From the NCBI GenBank assembly GCA_900770925.1, contig CAAGLY010000013.1, forward strand, positions 1-64,000: a DNA stretch of 64,000 nucleotides. Direction: 5' to 3'. Source of the DNA: Bacilli bacterium (lineage in GTDB: Bacteria; Bacillota_I; Bacilli_A; RFN20; CAG-288). Within the stretch, counting starts at the first letter, position 1. Every line of letters starts with the position of its first letter. Under the pieces are notes generated by a model, which was not told the DNA's origin, ran no database searches, and saw only the letters and a list, made by a program, of their open reading frames with translations. The position numbers and the translations under genes are program-made. Positions 1 through 8,491 of the stretch are shown here, piece by piece.

Positions 1-95
1 GAGCCAGTGAACGTAATCCGGTATTTACTGTCCAACATCTGAATATCTCTAGGATATTGACGTTTTCCTTGTATGTATGTACTGGTCATCCCGTT

Positions 96-118
96 CAGTT
101 TTCAAAGAGCAATCGTAT
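96..118 (-). promoter_or_regulatory. rRNA-operon-type leader element
   Basis: Read on the minus strand this segment contains CTTTGAAAACTGAAC, the short antitermination/processing-type element that commonly precedes 16S or 23S rRNA genes in Firmicutes and Mollicutes. It lies about 50 nt downstream of a strong promoter and points off the left edge of the window. No rRNA sequence itself is inside the window. Inference: an rrn operon starts just outside. Confidence 0.5.
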
Positions 119-167
119 GTGCTTTTCGTTGGGGTTTGTTGTGTGCCTCTCGTCAAGCGCGAAAATA

Positions 168-196
168 ATTCTACTCTTCTAGGTAGATAGAGTCAA
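168..196 (-). promoter_or_regulatory. sigma-A promoter, probably for an rRNA operon
   Basis: On the minus strand there is TTGACT (191-196), a 17-nt spacer and TAGAAT (168-173). It fires leftwards toward the rRNA-type leader element at 96-118, with no coding sequence between. The remaining bases 197-411 hold an A/T-rich stretch with a short weak hairpin (241-262) and no gene that I can support. Confidence 0.6.
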
Positions 197-411
197 CAAT
201 TTTTTTCAAAATCTTTTAAAAATATTTTTCAAGAAGCAAAAAAGCCCGATTTTTCGGTCGTTTTTCGGAATTTATTTTTTTGAAAATATTCTTCTATGGG
301 TGGTTTTTTAGCTACTGAGTGATTGTTTTTCCTCTGCTTTTCCTCTCTTTTACAGAGATAGGAATTTCAGGGCCGTTTTTTGCTATATATATATTGTTAT
401 TTATAAGCAAT

Positions 412-441
412 GAAAAACCCCGGCTTTTATCGGCCGGGGTC
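412..441 (-). terminator. Intrinsic terminator of the ftsH-rpiB operon
   Basis: An 8-bp GC-rich stem (ACCCCGGC/GCCGGGGT) with a loop of about 8 nt is followed on the minus strand by TTTTTCA. It lies 11 nt beyond the rpiB stop codon. Confidence 0.85.
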
Positions 442-451
442 TAAGAGACAT

Positions 452-895
452 TTAGTGTGTTTTTTCGTAGTCGAGCATCCTACTGACGCGGACGTCATGG
501 CGTCCATGCCTCGGTTCAGCAGCTAAGAAGATATCGATCCGGCGGAGGATGTCCTCTTTGGACCTATATTTTGCACCGAAAGTAATGACCTTTGCATGGT
601 TATGTTCAACGAGAAGCTTAGAGACTTCATCATTGTATCCGACTCCGGCTAATATTCCGGTTACTTTATTCGCTGCCCTGGCAACGCCTTCGCCGGAAGA
701 ACAGACGAAGATTCCTTTATCGGCCTTGTGGTCGCGGATAGCTTCGGCAGCCGGGATAGCAAAAGCAGGATAGTGGCAGGATTCTTCGCTGTCCGTACCG
801 AAATCGAGGATTTCGATTCCTTTTTCCTGAAGATGGGAAAGAATTGCTTCTTTCCTTATATAACCGCCATGGTCACAGGCAAAGGCAATTTTCAT
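452..895 (-). CDS. rpiB: Ribose-5-phosphate isomerase B (RpiB/LacAB family)
   Basis: A 147-residue cytosolic isomerase interconverting ribose 5-phosphate and ribulose 5-phosphate in the pentose phosphate pathway. The N-terminal ACDHGG motif carries the phosphate-binding Asp/His; the CSSGEG loop (residues ~65-70) carries the catalytic Cys, followed by the family's AANKVTGI and the HN.A....FGA segment. Length is normal. The residue before AANK is an AGG codon where relatives have a hydrophobic or Met residue. It is last in a four-gene minus-strand operon (ftsH, HTH orf, sua5, rpiB), 15 nt after sua5, with a terminator just behind. The allied galactose-6-phosphate isomerase LacA/LacB cannot be excluded, but the RpiB-type CSSGEG loop and the context favour RpiB. 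Confidence 0.9.
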   Translation of the reverse strand: MKIAFACDHGGYIRKEAILSHLQEKGIEILDFGTDSEESCHYPAFAIPAAEAIRDHKADKGIFVCSSGEGVARAANKVTGILAGVGYNDEVSKLLVEHNHAKVITFGAKYRSKEDILRRIDIFLAAEPRHGRHDVRVSRMLDYEKTH

Positions 896-910
896 GTCTG
901 TTTTCTCCCT

Positions 911-1525
911 TTATTTTCCGAAATAGGCTTTGTCGATTTCTTCTTTGGTGATGTCACCCTGGCGGATGACTATCGGAGCATCCTTAGTCAGGTCGACGAC
1001 GGTAGTCGGTGTTCCGCTCTGGCATTTTCCTTCTACGAGTCCTTCGACATACGGGGAATCCTTGAAGATGTCAATAACTTCTTCTTCGCTCTTGACGGAA
1101 GGCTGTCCGGATAGATTAGCGGAGGTAACCTGCAGTGCAAAAGGAAGACAAGAAAGGAAAGCAAGGAGTTCCTTCTTCCCAGGAATACGGATTCCGGCAA
1201 CGTAAGTCCCGAGATGGGTCTGATACGGGGCGTTTTCCTTTGCTTTGACAAGAACGGTCAAAGGTCCGGGAAGGAATTTGTCCCTAACCCGTTTAATACT
1301 AGGAGTAATCTCAAAGTATTTTTCTAACGGGAAATCGGCTGAACACATTACGGCAATCGGCTTTGCCGGAGAGCGTCCTTTCGCTAAGTCAAGAAGCTTA
1401 TAGGCCTCCTCACTATCGAAACGGATGCCAAGTCCATAGACCGTCTCCGTCGGAAGGGCTAAGACCTTCCCCTGTTCTAGAATCTCTTTTGCTTTTCCGT
1501 CATGAAAGGATTCAAGGATCAGCAT
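911..1525 (-). CDS. tsaC: Threonylcarbamoyl-AMP synthase (Sua5/YrdC/TsaC)
   Basis: A 204-residue YrdC-domain protein that makes threonylcarbamoyl-AMP from threonine, bicarbonate and ATP for t6A37 modification of ANN-decoding tRNAs. Visible hallmarks are the PTETVYGLG segment near residue 25, the KGRSPAKPIAV stretch, FLPGPLT, and VTSANLSGQP in the role of the STSAN motif. It ends with GTPTTVVDL...IRQGDI. The short form (no extra Sua5 C-terminal domain) is present. It overlaps nothing but sits 3 nt from the upstream HTH orf, so it is co-transcribed. A t6A enzyme is of special interest here since tRNAs reading AUG and AGG both belong to the class it modifies. Confidence 0.92.
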   Translation of the reverse strand: MLILESFHDGKAKEILEQGKVLALPTETVYGLGIRFDSEEAYKLLDLAKGRSPAKPIAVMCSADFPLEKYFEITPSIKRVRDKFLPGPLTVLVKAKENAPYQTHLGTYVAGIRIPGKKELLAFLSCLPFALQVTSANLSGQPSVKSEEEVIDIFKDSPYVEGLVEGKCQSGTPTTVVDLTKDAPIVIRQGDITKEEIDKAYFGK

Positions 1526-1528
1526 AGT

Positions 1529-2104
1529 TTAAGCACGCTTACGATGATGCGGATTGAGGATGTTGACGTACTCATCCTTCGGCTTCTTGCTCTGAAGGTA
1601 GGCATAGTATTTGGAGTAAGGATAGCCGTAGTGGGCGCATAAGTCTTTGACAATTACCTTTTTCTGGGTATCGAACGTCTTTTCGATAGCTGCAAAGCGG
1701 ATCGTATCGGCATCGCTTTCCTCTCCTAATCCTAAAGAGGAAGGATCAGCAATCAGTCCGTCGCAATAGGCAATCGCCGTTGCTAGGTTCTTTGCCCGGC
1801 GTTCCGTGGCAGTCTCCACTGCCTTCTTTTCCTTGACGGCCGGTTTGCGGCGGGGAAGATTGTCAAGTTCAAAGCGGGATTTCCAGAGTCCGATGGCTCC
1901 GGAAACACGGCTCTTTCCTAAGACACGGACAGAGATTCCGTTGTCTTCGAAAACCTGGTAGGGATCTTCTCCTGCCTTTAAGGCTTCGACGACTTTCTGC
2001 ACGAATTCGTCAGTAAAGACGATTTTCCCTTCCGTGCATTTGACGACATTGGGGTTGTGGTTGAGAACACGCTGGGCATGCTTGGTAAATTTCTTGTTTG
2101 CCAT
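1529..2104 (-). CDS. HTH-domain protein related to IS3-type OrfA
   Basis: A 191-residue soluble basic protein. The N-terminal part (NPNVVKCTEGKIVFTDEF, then a Gly-rich turn and VLGKSRV) resembles the helix-turn-helix proteins of Erysipelotrichia-like Bacilli that are akin to IS3-family OrfA. No OrfB transposase lies beside it and there are no terminal inverted repeats. It is embedded between ftsH (19 nt) and sua5 (3 nt) in an operon, so it is probably a domesticated DNA-binding protein rather than an active element. The C-terminal half (TFDTQKKVIVKDLCAHYGYPYSKYY) looks like a second helical DNA-binding unit. Function unknown. Confidence 0.6.
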   Translation of the reverse strand: MANKKFTKHAQRVLNHNPNVVKCTEGKIVFTDEFVQKVVEALKAGEDPYQVFEDNGISVRVLGKSRVSGAIGLWKSRFELDNLPRRKPAVKEKKAVETATERRAKNLATAIAYCDGLIADPSSLGLGEESDADTIRFAAIEKTFDTQKKVIVKDLCAHYGYPYSKYYAYLQSKKPKDEYVNILNPHHRKRA

Positions 2105-2123
2105 TGTTTCCTCCTTTTACCTA

Positions 2124-4778
2124 TTATTCCTTATGGCTTTCGTCGTTCTTTGTATCTGTTTCCGGAGAAACTTCCTTGGCCTCTTCAGCCTTAGGAGTTT
2201 CTTCCTTCTTTGCCGGAGCAAATTCCTTCTCTAAATGGTGGACGGTTTCATCATCAGTCGTGATGAGAAGAACCGGAACACCGGCATAGGATTCAAGGTG
2301 AGTAGCAAAGGATTCCCTAGACCTAGAGACATTCCTTACTTTTCCGTAGTCAAGGAACAGCCTTCCGATATGGCTCGGATCAGCTGCGCCATGGACACAG
2401 GCTTCCTTGAACTCATTGTCGCCGATCGGGTTTCCATGCGCAGTGGCAATGACTAAGACTAAGCGGGAAGGATGTCCTTCTAAGACTTTATCGATACCGA
2501 GATAGTAATAGTTGAATCCTGGATAAAGAATGATGTCTTTCGGATTCTTCGGCTCTGCCTTGTCCTGCCTCTTATGCTCATCGACAGGCGGGAGCTTACG
2601 GTTCTTCAGAAGGTAGTCGATTTGATCGGAAGTGATGGTTTCGTTCTTGATTAAGGTTTCGGCAATCAGTTCAACATCGGCACGATGCTCTTCTAAGAGC
2701 TTGCGGCACTGTTCATGGCAGTCATTGATAATCTTGCGGACAGCCGTATCGATCTCAAAGGCAACCTGAGTGGAATAATGGGCACTGGAAGAAGTATAGT
2801 CACGTCCTAAGAAGACGCTTCCTTCCGGTTTCTCATACTGGATAGGACCTAAGTCGCTCCTTCCGTATTCGGTAACCATGCTACGGGCAATGTTGGTGGC
2901 GACCTCAATATCATTGGAAGCACCGGAAGAGACATCGCCAAAGAAGATTTCCTCGCTGGTCCGTCCGCCTAGGTAACCGGTGATACGGGCAAGCCTCTGG
3001 TTCTTTGTCCTGAGGAACCGGTCTTTTTCCGGTGTCCTTAAGACATGGCCGCCAGTACGTCCGCGGGGAACAATGGTAATCTTCTGGACCTTATCCGAAT
3101 AAGGCAAGAAGATACCGACGACGGCATGGCCGGCCTCATGATAGGCGACCTGACGTTTTTCGGCCGGATCAAGATGAGATCTCTTCGCCGGACCGGCAAT
3201 AGCACGGTCGATGGCCTCATCGATATCGGAAGTGGTGACGGCAGTACGGTTATTACGGACAGCTAAGATAGCGGCATCATTCCTGATGTTCGCTAAGTCA
3301 GCGCCGGAAAAGCCGACTGTACGGGTAGCAATCGAATCGAAGTTGACATCCGGAGCAATCTTCTTATTGCGGGAATGGACACGGAGAATAGCGGCACGTC
3401 CTGCCTGATCAGGAAGGTCGACCGTAATCGTACGGTCGAAACGTCCCGGACGGGTAAGAGCAGGATCAAGGACATCGGCACGGTTAGTAGCTGCGATGAC
3501 AATGATTCCGGAGTTGTCTTCGAAACCATCCATTTCAACAAGCAATTCGTTTAAAGTCTGCTCGCGTTCATCGTTTCCGCCACCCAAACCGGCACCGCGC
3601 TGACGGCCGACAGCATCGATTTCGTCGATGAAGATCAGGCACGGAGCATTGGCTTTCGCATTCTTGAATAAGGAACGGACACGGCTGGCACCAACACCGA
3701 CATACCTTTCCACGAAGTCAGAACCGGAGATGGAATAGAAAGGAACATTGGCCTCGCCGGCAACTGCCTTTGCTAATAAGGTCTTACCGGTTCCAGGCGG
3801 GCCGACTAAAAGGACACCATGAGGGAGCTTGGCTCCTAAACGGGTGTATTTATCGGCATTTTTGAAGTAATCGACTAATTCGACAAGTTCAGCTTTGGAC
3901 TCATCGCATCCGGCAACATCGGAGAAGCGGACTTTGGATTTTGATGTCTTACGGGCAAGATTGTCGACAAATCCGCCCATCGGGTTTCCGCCCTGGCCAA
4001 GGCCTTTGCTCCTGCGGGAGAAAAGGAAGAAGAAGAGGGCACCGATTAAGACTAAATAGATAACCGGCCTGACCCAGGAGAGATTGCTTGTCTTCTCTAA
4101 GGAGTAGGAATAGGAAACGCCGGAATTGTAGTAATCGACATAAGCGCCGTTGTCGTTCTGGATCTTCACATAGTTGACAATCGGCCTAACGTAATGTTCG
4201 AACTCTTTGGTGGTAATCTGAACAGTGAAAGAATAGCTTCCTTTCTTCGCAATAGAGAAAGAACCTTTCAGATAATACAGATCAGACCTTTCATTGCTCT
4301 TGACGACAGAAAGGACAAGATTCTGGTAGTTAGAAGGATTCAGGAGAATTTTCGCTAATGCTCCTTCATTCTTAGTCACTTCGCCAAGAGTCTTGATATC
4401 TTCCTCCTGAGCAAGCTGCTGATAATTGGAAAAATCCGGATAGCCATTCGAATCGGTATCGATCTTGCCGTCTTTATTAACATCGACAGCATAGTAGATA
4501 TCCTTATTCGTATAGCCTAAAGATGTCGACCGCCTCTTAAATCCGAAGAAATAGATCCTCCTAGAAACGATAGCAATGAAGACAAGGGCAAGAACCACAA
4601 TTCCGCCAAAGCCTTTCTTCTGCTTTGGGCCATTATTGCTGCCCTGTCCAAACGGATTTCTGTTATCGGGAGAATTCTTCTTCGGCGGCTGCTGATCATC
4701 ATCCGAAAATTCCCTAAGGGTCTGTTCCTTTCCCATAAAGGAATAGGTCAGGTTTTCGACTTTTTCGGGTTTTGCCAT
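2124..4778 (-). CDS. ftsH: ATP-dependent zinc metalloprotease FtsH, with C-terminal extension
   Basis: A membrane-anchored AAA+ protease that degrades membrane and regulatory proteins. Order: Gln/Asn-rich cytosolic N-terminus, TM1 (~57-77), extracytoplasmic domain (~90-225), TM2 (~233-252), AAA domain with Walker A GPPGTGKT at 326-333, Walker B IFIDEID, second region of homology, and zinc site HEAGH at 547-551. AGG codons fall at family Met positions: FVE-AGG-YVGVG, GHVL-AGG-TP and DRFL-AGG-TK; two adjacent AGGs (4557-4562) sit in the middle of TM1. At 884 residues it is longer than the usual 600-700: residues ~732-884 form an extra alpha/beta-looking domain followed by a Glu/Lys-rich tail. 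First gene of its operon; GGAGG lies 7 nt before the ATG. Confidence 0.96.
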   Translation of the reverse strand: MAKPEKVENLTYSFMGKEQTLREFSDDDQQPPKKNSPDNRNPFGQGSNNGPKQKKGFGGIVVLALVFIAIVSRRIYFFGFKRRSTSLGYTNKDIYYAVDVNKDGKIDTDSNGYPDFSNYQQLAQEEDIKTLGEVTKNEGALAKILLNPSNYQNLVLSVVKSNERSDLYYLKGSFSIAKKGSYSFTVQITTKEFEHYVRPIVNYVKIQNDNGAYVDYYNSGVSYSYSLEKTSNLSWVRPVIYLVLIGALFFFLFSRRSKGLGQGGNPMGGFVDNLARKTSKSKVRFSDVAGCDESKAELVELVDYFKNADKYTRLGAKLPHGVLLVGPPGTGKTLLAKAVAGEANVPFYSISGSDFVERYVGVGASRVRSLFKNAKANAPCLIFIDEIDAVGRQRGAGLGGGNDEREQTLNELLVEMDGFEDNSGIIVIAATNRADVLDPALTRPGRFDRTITVDLPDQAGRAAILRVHSRNKKIAPDVNFDSIATRTVGFSGADLANIRNDAAILAVRNNRTAVTTSDIDEAIDRAIAGPAKRSHLDPAEKRQVAYHEAGHAVVGIFLPYSDKVQKITIVPRGRTGGHVLRTPEKDRFLRTKNQRLARITGYLGGRTSEEIFFGDVSSGASNDIEVATNIARSMVTEYGRSDLGPIQYEKPEGSVFLGRDYTSSSAHYSTQVAFEIDTAVRKIINDCHEQCRKLLEEHRADVELIAETLIKNETITSDQIDYLLKNRKLPPVDEHKRQDKAEPKNPKDIILYPGFNYYYLGIDKVLEGHPSRLVLVIATAHGNPIGDNEFKEACVHGAADPSHIGRLFLDYGKVRNVSRSRESFATHLESYAGVPVLLITTDDETVHHLEKEFAPAKKEETPKAEEAKEVSPETDTKNDESHKE

Positions 4779-4813
4779 GTTTAACCTCCTATCGATTAGA
4801 ATAACACACTAAT

Positions 4814-4842
4814 AATATAGAAAAAGAAAGCCGCTCTTTCAA
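4814..4842 (-). promoter_or_regulatory. Promoter of the ftsH operon
   Basis: On the minus strand TTGAAA (4837-4842), 17-nt spacer, TATATT (4814-4819), about 35 nt before the ftsH start codon. The 4843-4954 stretch holds no supported gene. Confidence 0.6.
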
Positions 4843-4954
4843 GAAGAATGACCACAGGGAAGTGAAAATAAATTTTTGAGTAAAGTAGCGCATATAGGGC
4901 AATTTTAACCGATTTAGCCCTAACGATTTTCAAATTTGCTTTTGAAAAAGGCAC

Positions 4955-4993
4955 AGAGAAAAAGGAAGGGATTGTCTCCCCTCCTTCTTCTCT
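4955..4993 (-). terminator. Hairpin terminator after the DUF2188 gene
   Basis: AGAGAA..AAGGAAGGG pairs with CCCCTCCTT.CTTCTCT in an imperfect long stem; a short T-rich run follows on the minus strand. It separates the DUF2188 gene from the ftsH promoter. Confidence 0.5.
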
Positions 4994-5033
4994 AAGATGA
5001 AAGCGCTCTTTTCAAGCAGTTTTCCAAGTGAAC

Positions 5034-5258
5034 CTAGTTCGACTGGAATTTGCCTTTATGCTGACCTTTGCTCGCTTTGACTAAGACAGCCCGGTCGTTG
5101 TTCTGAGCACGTGCCTTAGTGAACTCAAGAGCCTCGGCTTTCGTATCGAACAGCTTAATGACCCGTTCCCCACCGGTGTACTTCAGCTGCCACTTCCCGT
5201 CCGATTCCCGTTTGGAGAGAATATAGGTCTTTCCCGTATTGCGTTTTTCTTCTGCCAT
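5034..5258 (-). CDS. Small DUF2188-family protein
   Basis: A 74-residue soluble basic protein. The pattern W.LKY.GGERV...FDTKAEALEF...AQNN....VKASKGQHKGKFQSN matches DUF2188 proteins, small beta-alpha-beta proteins of unknown role found across Firmicutes and other phyla. Its ATG follows AGGAGG-like GGAGGAAATTCAAT spacing. It stands alone between two hairpins, so it is its own transcription unit. Confidence 0.75.
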   Translation of the reverse strand: MAEEKRNTGKTYILSKRESDGKWQLKYTGGERVIKLFDTKAEALEFTKARAQNNDRAVLVKASKGQHKGKFQSN

Positions 5259-5462
5259 ATTGAATTTCCTCCTATCGCTTCATGGTTTATTAAAATGATA
5301 AAAACAAAATTAGAAAAATGCAAGGAATAAAAGAGTATTCCCTTTTTTCTCTCCTTATTCTTCTTTATTCCGCTAAGAAAATGGTTCGGTTTACAATCAA
5401 TAATCTATTATCTATGTGTCCGAGAAAACAGACTAGAAAAAAACAGAACAGAACCGAAAAAG

Positions 5463-5504
5463 AAAAAGGCAACCTTTTTCTTATTGACATAGGTTGCCTT
5501 TTTT
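5463..5504. terminator. Bidirectional terminator
   Basis: AAAAAGGCAACC and GGTTGCCTTTTTT form a 12-bp stem with A and T runs on either side. On the minus strand it lies 30 nt beyond the stop codon of the XRE membrane regulator gene. Confidence 0.85.
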
Positions 5505-5535
5505 CTATTTGTTCTTTATCTATGCTTACTTACAG

Positions 5536-6663
5536 CTATTGTTTGTTTTCCCGGCGTTCAATTCTCTTGATGAAGTAGAGGTTCAGGAAATAGAAGGCAA
5601 CCAACAGCCCGGTGAAGAAAACAGGAAAGAAGATACAGGAGAAGACACCAACGCCGTTTCCGTCCCTTAGGATGACATCCACGATGACTAAAGCGGTGAA
5701 GACACTGCGGAAAGTCATCAAAGTAATCCTAAAGGATTTTTCCTTTTTCCGGTTGCAGAGGAGGAAGAGAAGGATTCCGATAATAAAAGTAACAACTCCG
5801 ACAATAAAGGTAATCCAGGCAAAGACGCAGTCAATTGTCTCTGTATGGGAGAACCTATCCCATAAGGTTTCTACTCCTCTCCGGGTATAGAAGGAAGAAA
5901 GAGGAAAGACAATAAAGTATTCGATGCAGAAGAACAGAGGAAGGGAGAGCCTATATAGACAGGAAGAATGGCGGATATGATCCTTGAAGCGAAGGAAGGC
6001 ATTAGGATGGAGAGACCGGATTAGCCTGATAAAGGCAAAGAGGACACCGAAGATCGGAATCAGAACAAAGGGCAGAAGATGATGGATATTGGAGAAGATA
6101 CCTCCTGTGAAGCAGAAGATAATGTGGAACAGGGTCAGTCCTAATGTTCCGATCCTTAATAAAAGCTGATCAAGGGAATTTTTCCGGAAAGAAGGAAGAG
6201 AAACAGAGAGGACAGACGTAATCCTGATAAAGATGGTGAACAAAGATATCCTGACTAGGAAGAAGATTCCCCTTCCGGAAGAATTCCTGATCTGATAGGA
6301 GTTCTGTGTGTAAAGAACATCTTCGGTTACCCAGATGTTGATCTTGATGCTATAGAGAATAAGAAGGACAAAAGGATAGACAAGATAGAACAGATTGACA
6401 AGCGGGAACTTTTCCTTCTCTGTTTTCTTAGGAGCAGGAATTATCTCGCTTTCGCTTTCTGTTTCTCTTCCTAAGAGATAATCGGAAGTGACAGAGAAAA
6501 TATCCGCCAGAATTAAAATATCCTCGACAGAAGGAGCACTCTTCCCGTCTTCCCAGTCAGAGATAGTCTTCTTGTCGACACCTAATTTTTCCGCCAGTTC
6601 ATCCTGGCTAAGCTTAGCATCTCTTCTAAGCCTATATATCCGGAATCCAATATCATTTACCAT
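5536..6663 (-). CDS. XRE-family regulator with C-terminal membrane domain
   Basis: An N-terminal Cro/CI-type HTH (residues ~5-60 of the chosen start: IGFRIYRLR..AKLSQDELAEKLGVDKKTISDWEDGKSAPS) is linked to about eight hydrophobic segments, so it is a membrane-tethered DNA-binding regulator of unknown signal. A reading frame opens 7 codons upstream at 6684, but only the ATG at 6663 has a ribosome site (AGGAA, 7 nt before), and a TATAAT box overlaps the upstream ATG, so the shorter form is chosen. Several apparent arginines in the helices (for example in the segment near FAFI.LIRSLHPN) are AGG codons. It stands alone, ending in a strong terminator. Confidence 0.75.
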   Translation of the reverse strand: MVNDIGFRIYRLRRDAKLSQDELAEKLGVDKKTISDWEDGKSAPSVEDILILADIFSVTSDYLLGRETESESEIIPAPKKTEKEKFPLVNLFYLVYPFVLLILYSIKINIWVTEDVLYTQNSYQIRNSSGRGIFFLVRISLFTIFIRITSVLSVSLPSFRKNSLDQLLLRIGTLGLTLFHIIFCFTGGIFSNIHHLLPFVLIPIFGVLFAFIRLIRSLHPNAFLRFKDHIRHSSCLYRLSLPLFFCIEYFIVFPLSSFYTRRGVETLWDRFSHTETIDCVFAWITFIVGVVTFIIGILLFLLCNRKKEKSFRITLMTFRSVFTALVIVDVILRDGNGVGVFSCIFFPVFFTGLLVAFYFLNLYFIKRIERRENKQ

Positions 6664-6783
6664 TTCAGATTTCCTCACCAACATTATAGCGGAAAGAAAG
6701 ATGAAGGAGATAAAGATATTTTACAGAAAGAAAATAAAAGCAGAGAAAAGTTTGCTTGTCCTATAGTTTTATCTATAAACACG

Positions 6784-6806
6784 AAAAAAACCCGATTTCT
6801 CGGGTT
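6784..6806 (-). terminator. Terminator after tRNA-Ala
   Basis: AACCCGA/TCGGGTT stem with a 4-nt loop followed on the minus strand by seven T residues, ten bases past the tRNA 3' end. Confidence 0.85.
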
Positions 6807-6816
6807 AAATTTCTAT

Positions 6817-6892
6817 TGGTGGAGCTGACGAGGATCGAACTCGCGACCTCCTCCATGCCATGGAGGCGCTCTCCCAGTTGAGCTACAGCCCC
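6817..6892 (-). tRNA. tRNA-Ala (anticodon GGC)
   Basis: A 76-nt cloverleaf with encoded CCA. Acceptor GGGGCTG/CAGCTCC, D arm AGCTCAACTGGGAGAGC, anticodon stem CCTCC/GGAGG with loop ATGGCAT (anticodon GGC, reads GCC/GCU), T arm with GTTCGATCC. It stands alone with its own terminator. Confidence 0.95.
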
Positions 6893-6972
6893 AATGATAG
6901 CCTTTTAACAGGCGAGGATAATTCTAACCCCTTTTTATCACAGAGTCAACAGAAATCGATTTTTTTTGAAAA

Positions 6973-7677
6973 TCAGAGTTTAACAGACTTCTGGAACACC
7001 CGGTTAAGGATATCCTCACTGAACTCGTTGTTTTTCTCTTTCTCGGTATAATCGGGATCTTCTGCTTTTCTCAGCTCCTCCTGGAATACACAGGTCAGAA
7101 CCTCGATGGAGTGATTAGAGACATTATCGTTATTGACGATCCTATCAGCATAATTGGAGCTAGGAGCAATGATTTCCGAATACATCGGAGCAACCGTATT
7201 GAGATACTGGGAGACAATGTTCTCATAGCTGCGTCCTCTCTCCTCGTGGTCACGGATAAAGCGGCGGAGGAAGCGGACTTCCGGAGAAGCCGTGATGAAA
7301 ACAAGAAGATCTCCCCTAGAGCGGACTTCCTTATCGACAAGGGCCCTGATTCCTTCGATAACGACTAATTTGCGGGGTACAATGGTCTCTGTTTCCTGCC
7401 TGCGGTTACGGACCTTGAAATCGTATTTCGGTTTCTGAATCGATTTTCCGTTCTTGAGATCAAGGATCTGCTTACGCCTAAGTTTCCAGTCGAAAGCCTT
7501 AGGATGGTCATAGTTGACCGCGTTGCGTTCTTCCCTAGTCCTATTGGACTGGTCACGGTAGTAATCATCCCTAGTAATATGGGTGACATTCTCCTCACCG
7601 ACATTCTTGATGACGTTCTTGGCAACATAGCTCTTACCAGAAGAAGAGCCTCCGCCGATCAGGATGATTCTTGGCAT
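6973..7677 (-). CDS. udk: Uridine kinase
   Basis: A cytosolic pyrimidine-salvage kinase phosphorylating uridine/cytidine. The P-loop GGGSSSGKS is at the N-terminus; RDDYYRDQS, NYDHPKAFDW, KPKYDF, VVIEGI.AL and the RD..ERGRS.E....QYL..V.P lid/nucleoside segments are all present in the order of the family. The residue after VVIEGI is an AGG codon where relatives have a hydrophobic residue. Two in-frame ATGs lie at 7683 and 7677; GGAGG is 3 nt before the first and 9 nt before the second, so the second is preferred. It is a single-gene unit between tRNA-Ala and a HAD gene. Confidence 0.9.
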   Translation of the reverse strand: MPRIILIGGGSSSGKSYVAKNVIKNVGEENVTHITRDDYYRDQSNRTREERNAVNYDHPKAFDWKLRRKQILDLKNGKSIQKPKYDFKVRNRRQETETIVPRKLVVIEGIRALVDKEVRSRGDLLVFITASPEVRFLRRFIRDHEERGRSYENIVSQYLNTVAPMYSEIIAPSSNYADRIVNNDNVSNHSIEVLTCVFQEELRKAEDPDYTEKEKNNEFSEDILNRVFQKSVKL

Positions 7678-7744
7678 ATCCATACCCCTCCGTTAATTTT
7701 CCGGATAATATTATAACGATTAGGAAATAAGACAAGAAGAGATT

Positions 7745-8314
7745 TTAATCAAGGGAACGAATGTCTCTCTCCCTCTGAGCTGCATTGACAAAGACAATTC
7801 CGTGGCAGCCTGCTTTTTCGGCAGCCTGGATATTCCGTACCCGGTCATCGATCCTGACCGTGTCTTCTGCTTTCAGATTCAAATCCTTTAAGACATAGAG
7901 CCAATAATCGATATCCGGCTTAGCGTGATGGATTTCAGCTGAGATGTACCTCTTATCAAAAAGAGGAATCAGCTTGAAGTCCTCGAGTAATGGACGTAAA
8001 TGTCCGGAAGAGGCGTTAGAGAGAAGATAGATCTTATATCCTTCCTTCTTCAGCTTCCATTCTGTTTCAATGGTATCCTTCTTCGGTCTAGCAATCTCGA
8101 AGAATTCCTTATCCGCTTCCTCTTTGCTTGTTCCATCCCTCTTTCCGAGTCTTTCCCTGATTTCCGGATAGAGGATATTGCCTAAATCCCCTTCACGGAA
8201 AAGACGGTTTGCTTCCTCCTGCTGCTCCCTAGTGAAATGATGGTTACGGTAATAGACAGCGACTGTCTCCTCAGCAAATACGCCGAAGAAATCCATAAAC
8301 AATACTTTTTTCAT
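7745..8314 (-). CDS. HAD-superfamily hydrolase (subfamily IA-like)
   Basis: About 189 residues with HAD motifs: I is MDFFGVF (nucleophile Asp present, second Asp replaced by Phe, as in the FDFGGVL variants), II is LLSNAS, III the Lys in HHAKPD, and IV IDDRVRNIQAAEKAG. An AGG codon directly precedes IDD, where Met/Phe/Leu is usual. The frame is open to 8389, but the extra N-terminus has no homology-like content; the ATG at 8314 is 6 nt after TACAAT, which would give a leaderless mRNA. Substrate not predictable; likely a small phosphorylated metabolite. Confidence 0.75.
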   Translation of the reverse strand: MKKVLFMDFFGVFAEETVAVYYRNHHFTREQQEEANRLFREGDLGNILYPEIRERLGKRDGTSKEEADKEFFEIARPKKDTIETEWKLKKEGYKIYLLSNASSGHLRPLLEDFKLIPLFDKRYISAEIHHAKPDIDYWLYVLKDLNLKAEDTVRIDDRVRNIQAAEKAGCHGIVFVNAAQRERDIRSLD

Positions 8315-8428
8315 AATTCTATTGTATTCGGAAAAAGAGGAAAATGTACCAAAGAAAGAAGTCTGTTCATTTCCGTGTTCATTTTTCACTAAGTGGACAG
8401 GATGGTATTATTTCTCTCTTCTCCATAG

Positions 8429-8468
8429 AAAAAGGAGACTGACCACAGTCTGTTGACCGTCTCCTTTT
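8429..8468. terminator. Hairpin terminator
   Basis: AAAAAGGAGAC pairs with GTCTCCTTTT, with a second small hairpin (GACCACAGTCTG..) inside the loop. It lies beyond the 3' end of the minus-strand membrane reading frame at 8492. Confidence 0.75.
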
Positions 8469-8491
8469 CAATCCAGGGTATAAAGAATAGG

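Noticed and set aside
1529..2104. An active IS3 element between ftsH and sua5
   Set aside because: Only an OrfA-like HTH protein is present; there is no transposase OrfB, inverted repeats or target duplication.
3038..3541. Plus- and minus-strand open frames inside ftsH
   Set aside because: They are shadows of the strongly conserved ftsH reading frame; no ribosome sites and no family resemblance.
5318..5578. Plus-strand 86-codon frame rich in Lys
   Set aside because: It runs through a strong bidirectional terminator and into the 3' end of the XRE regulator gene; no ribosome site.
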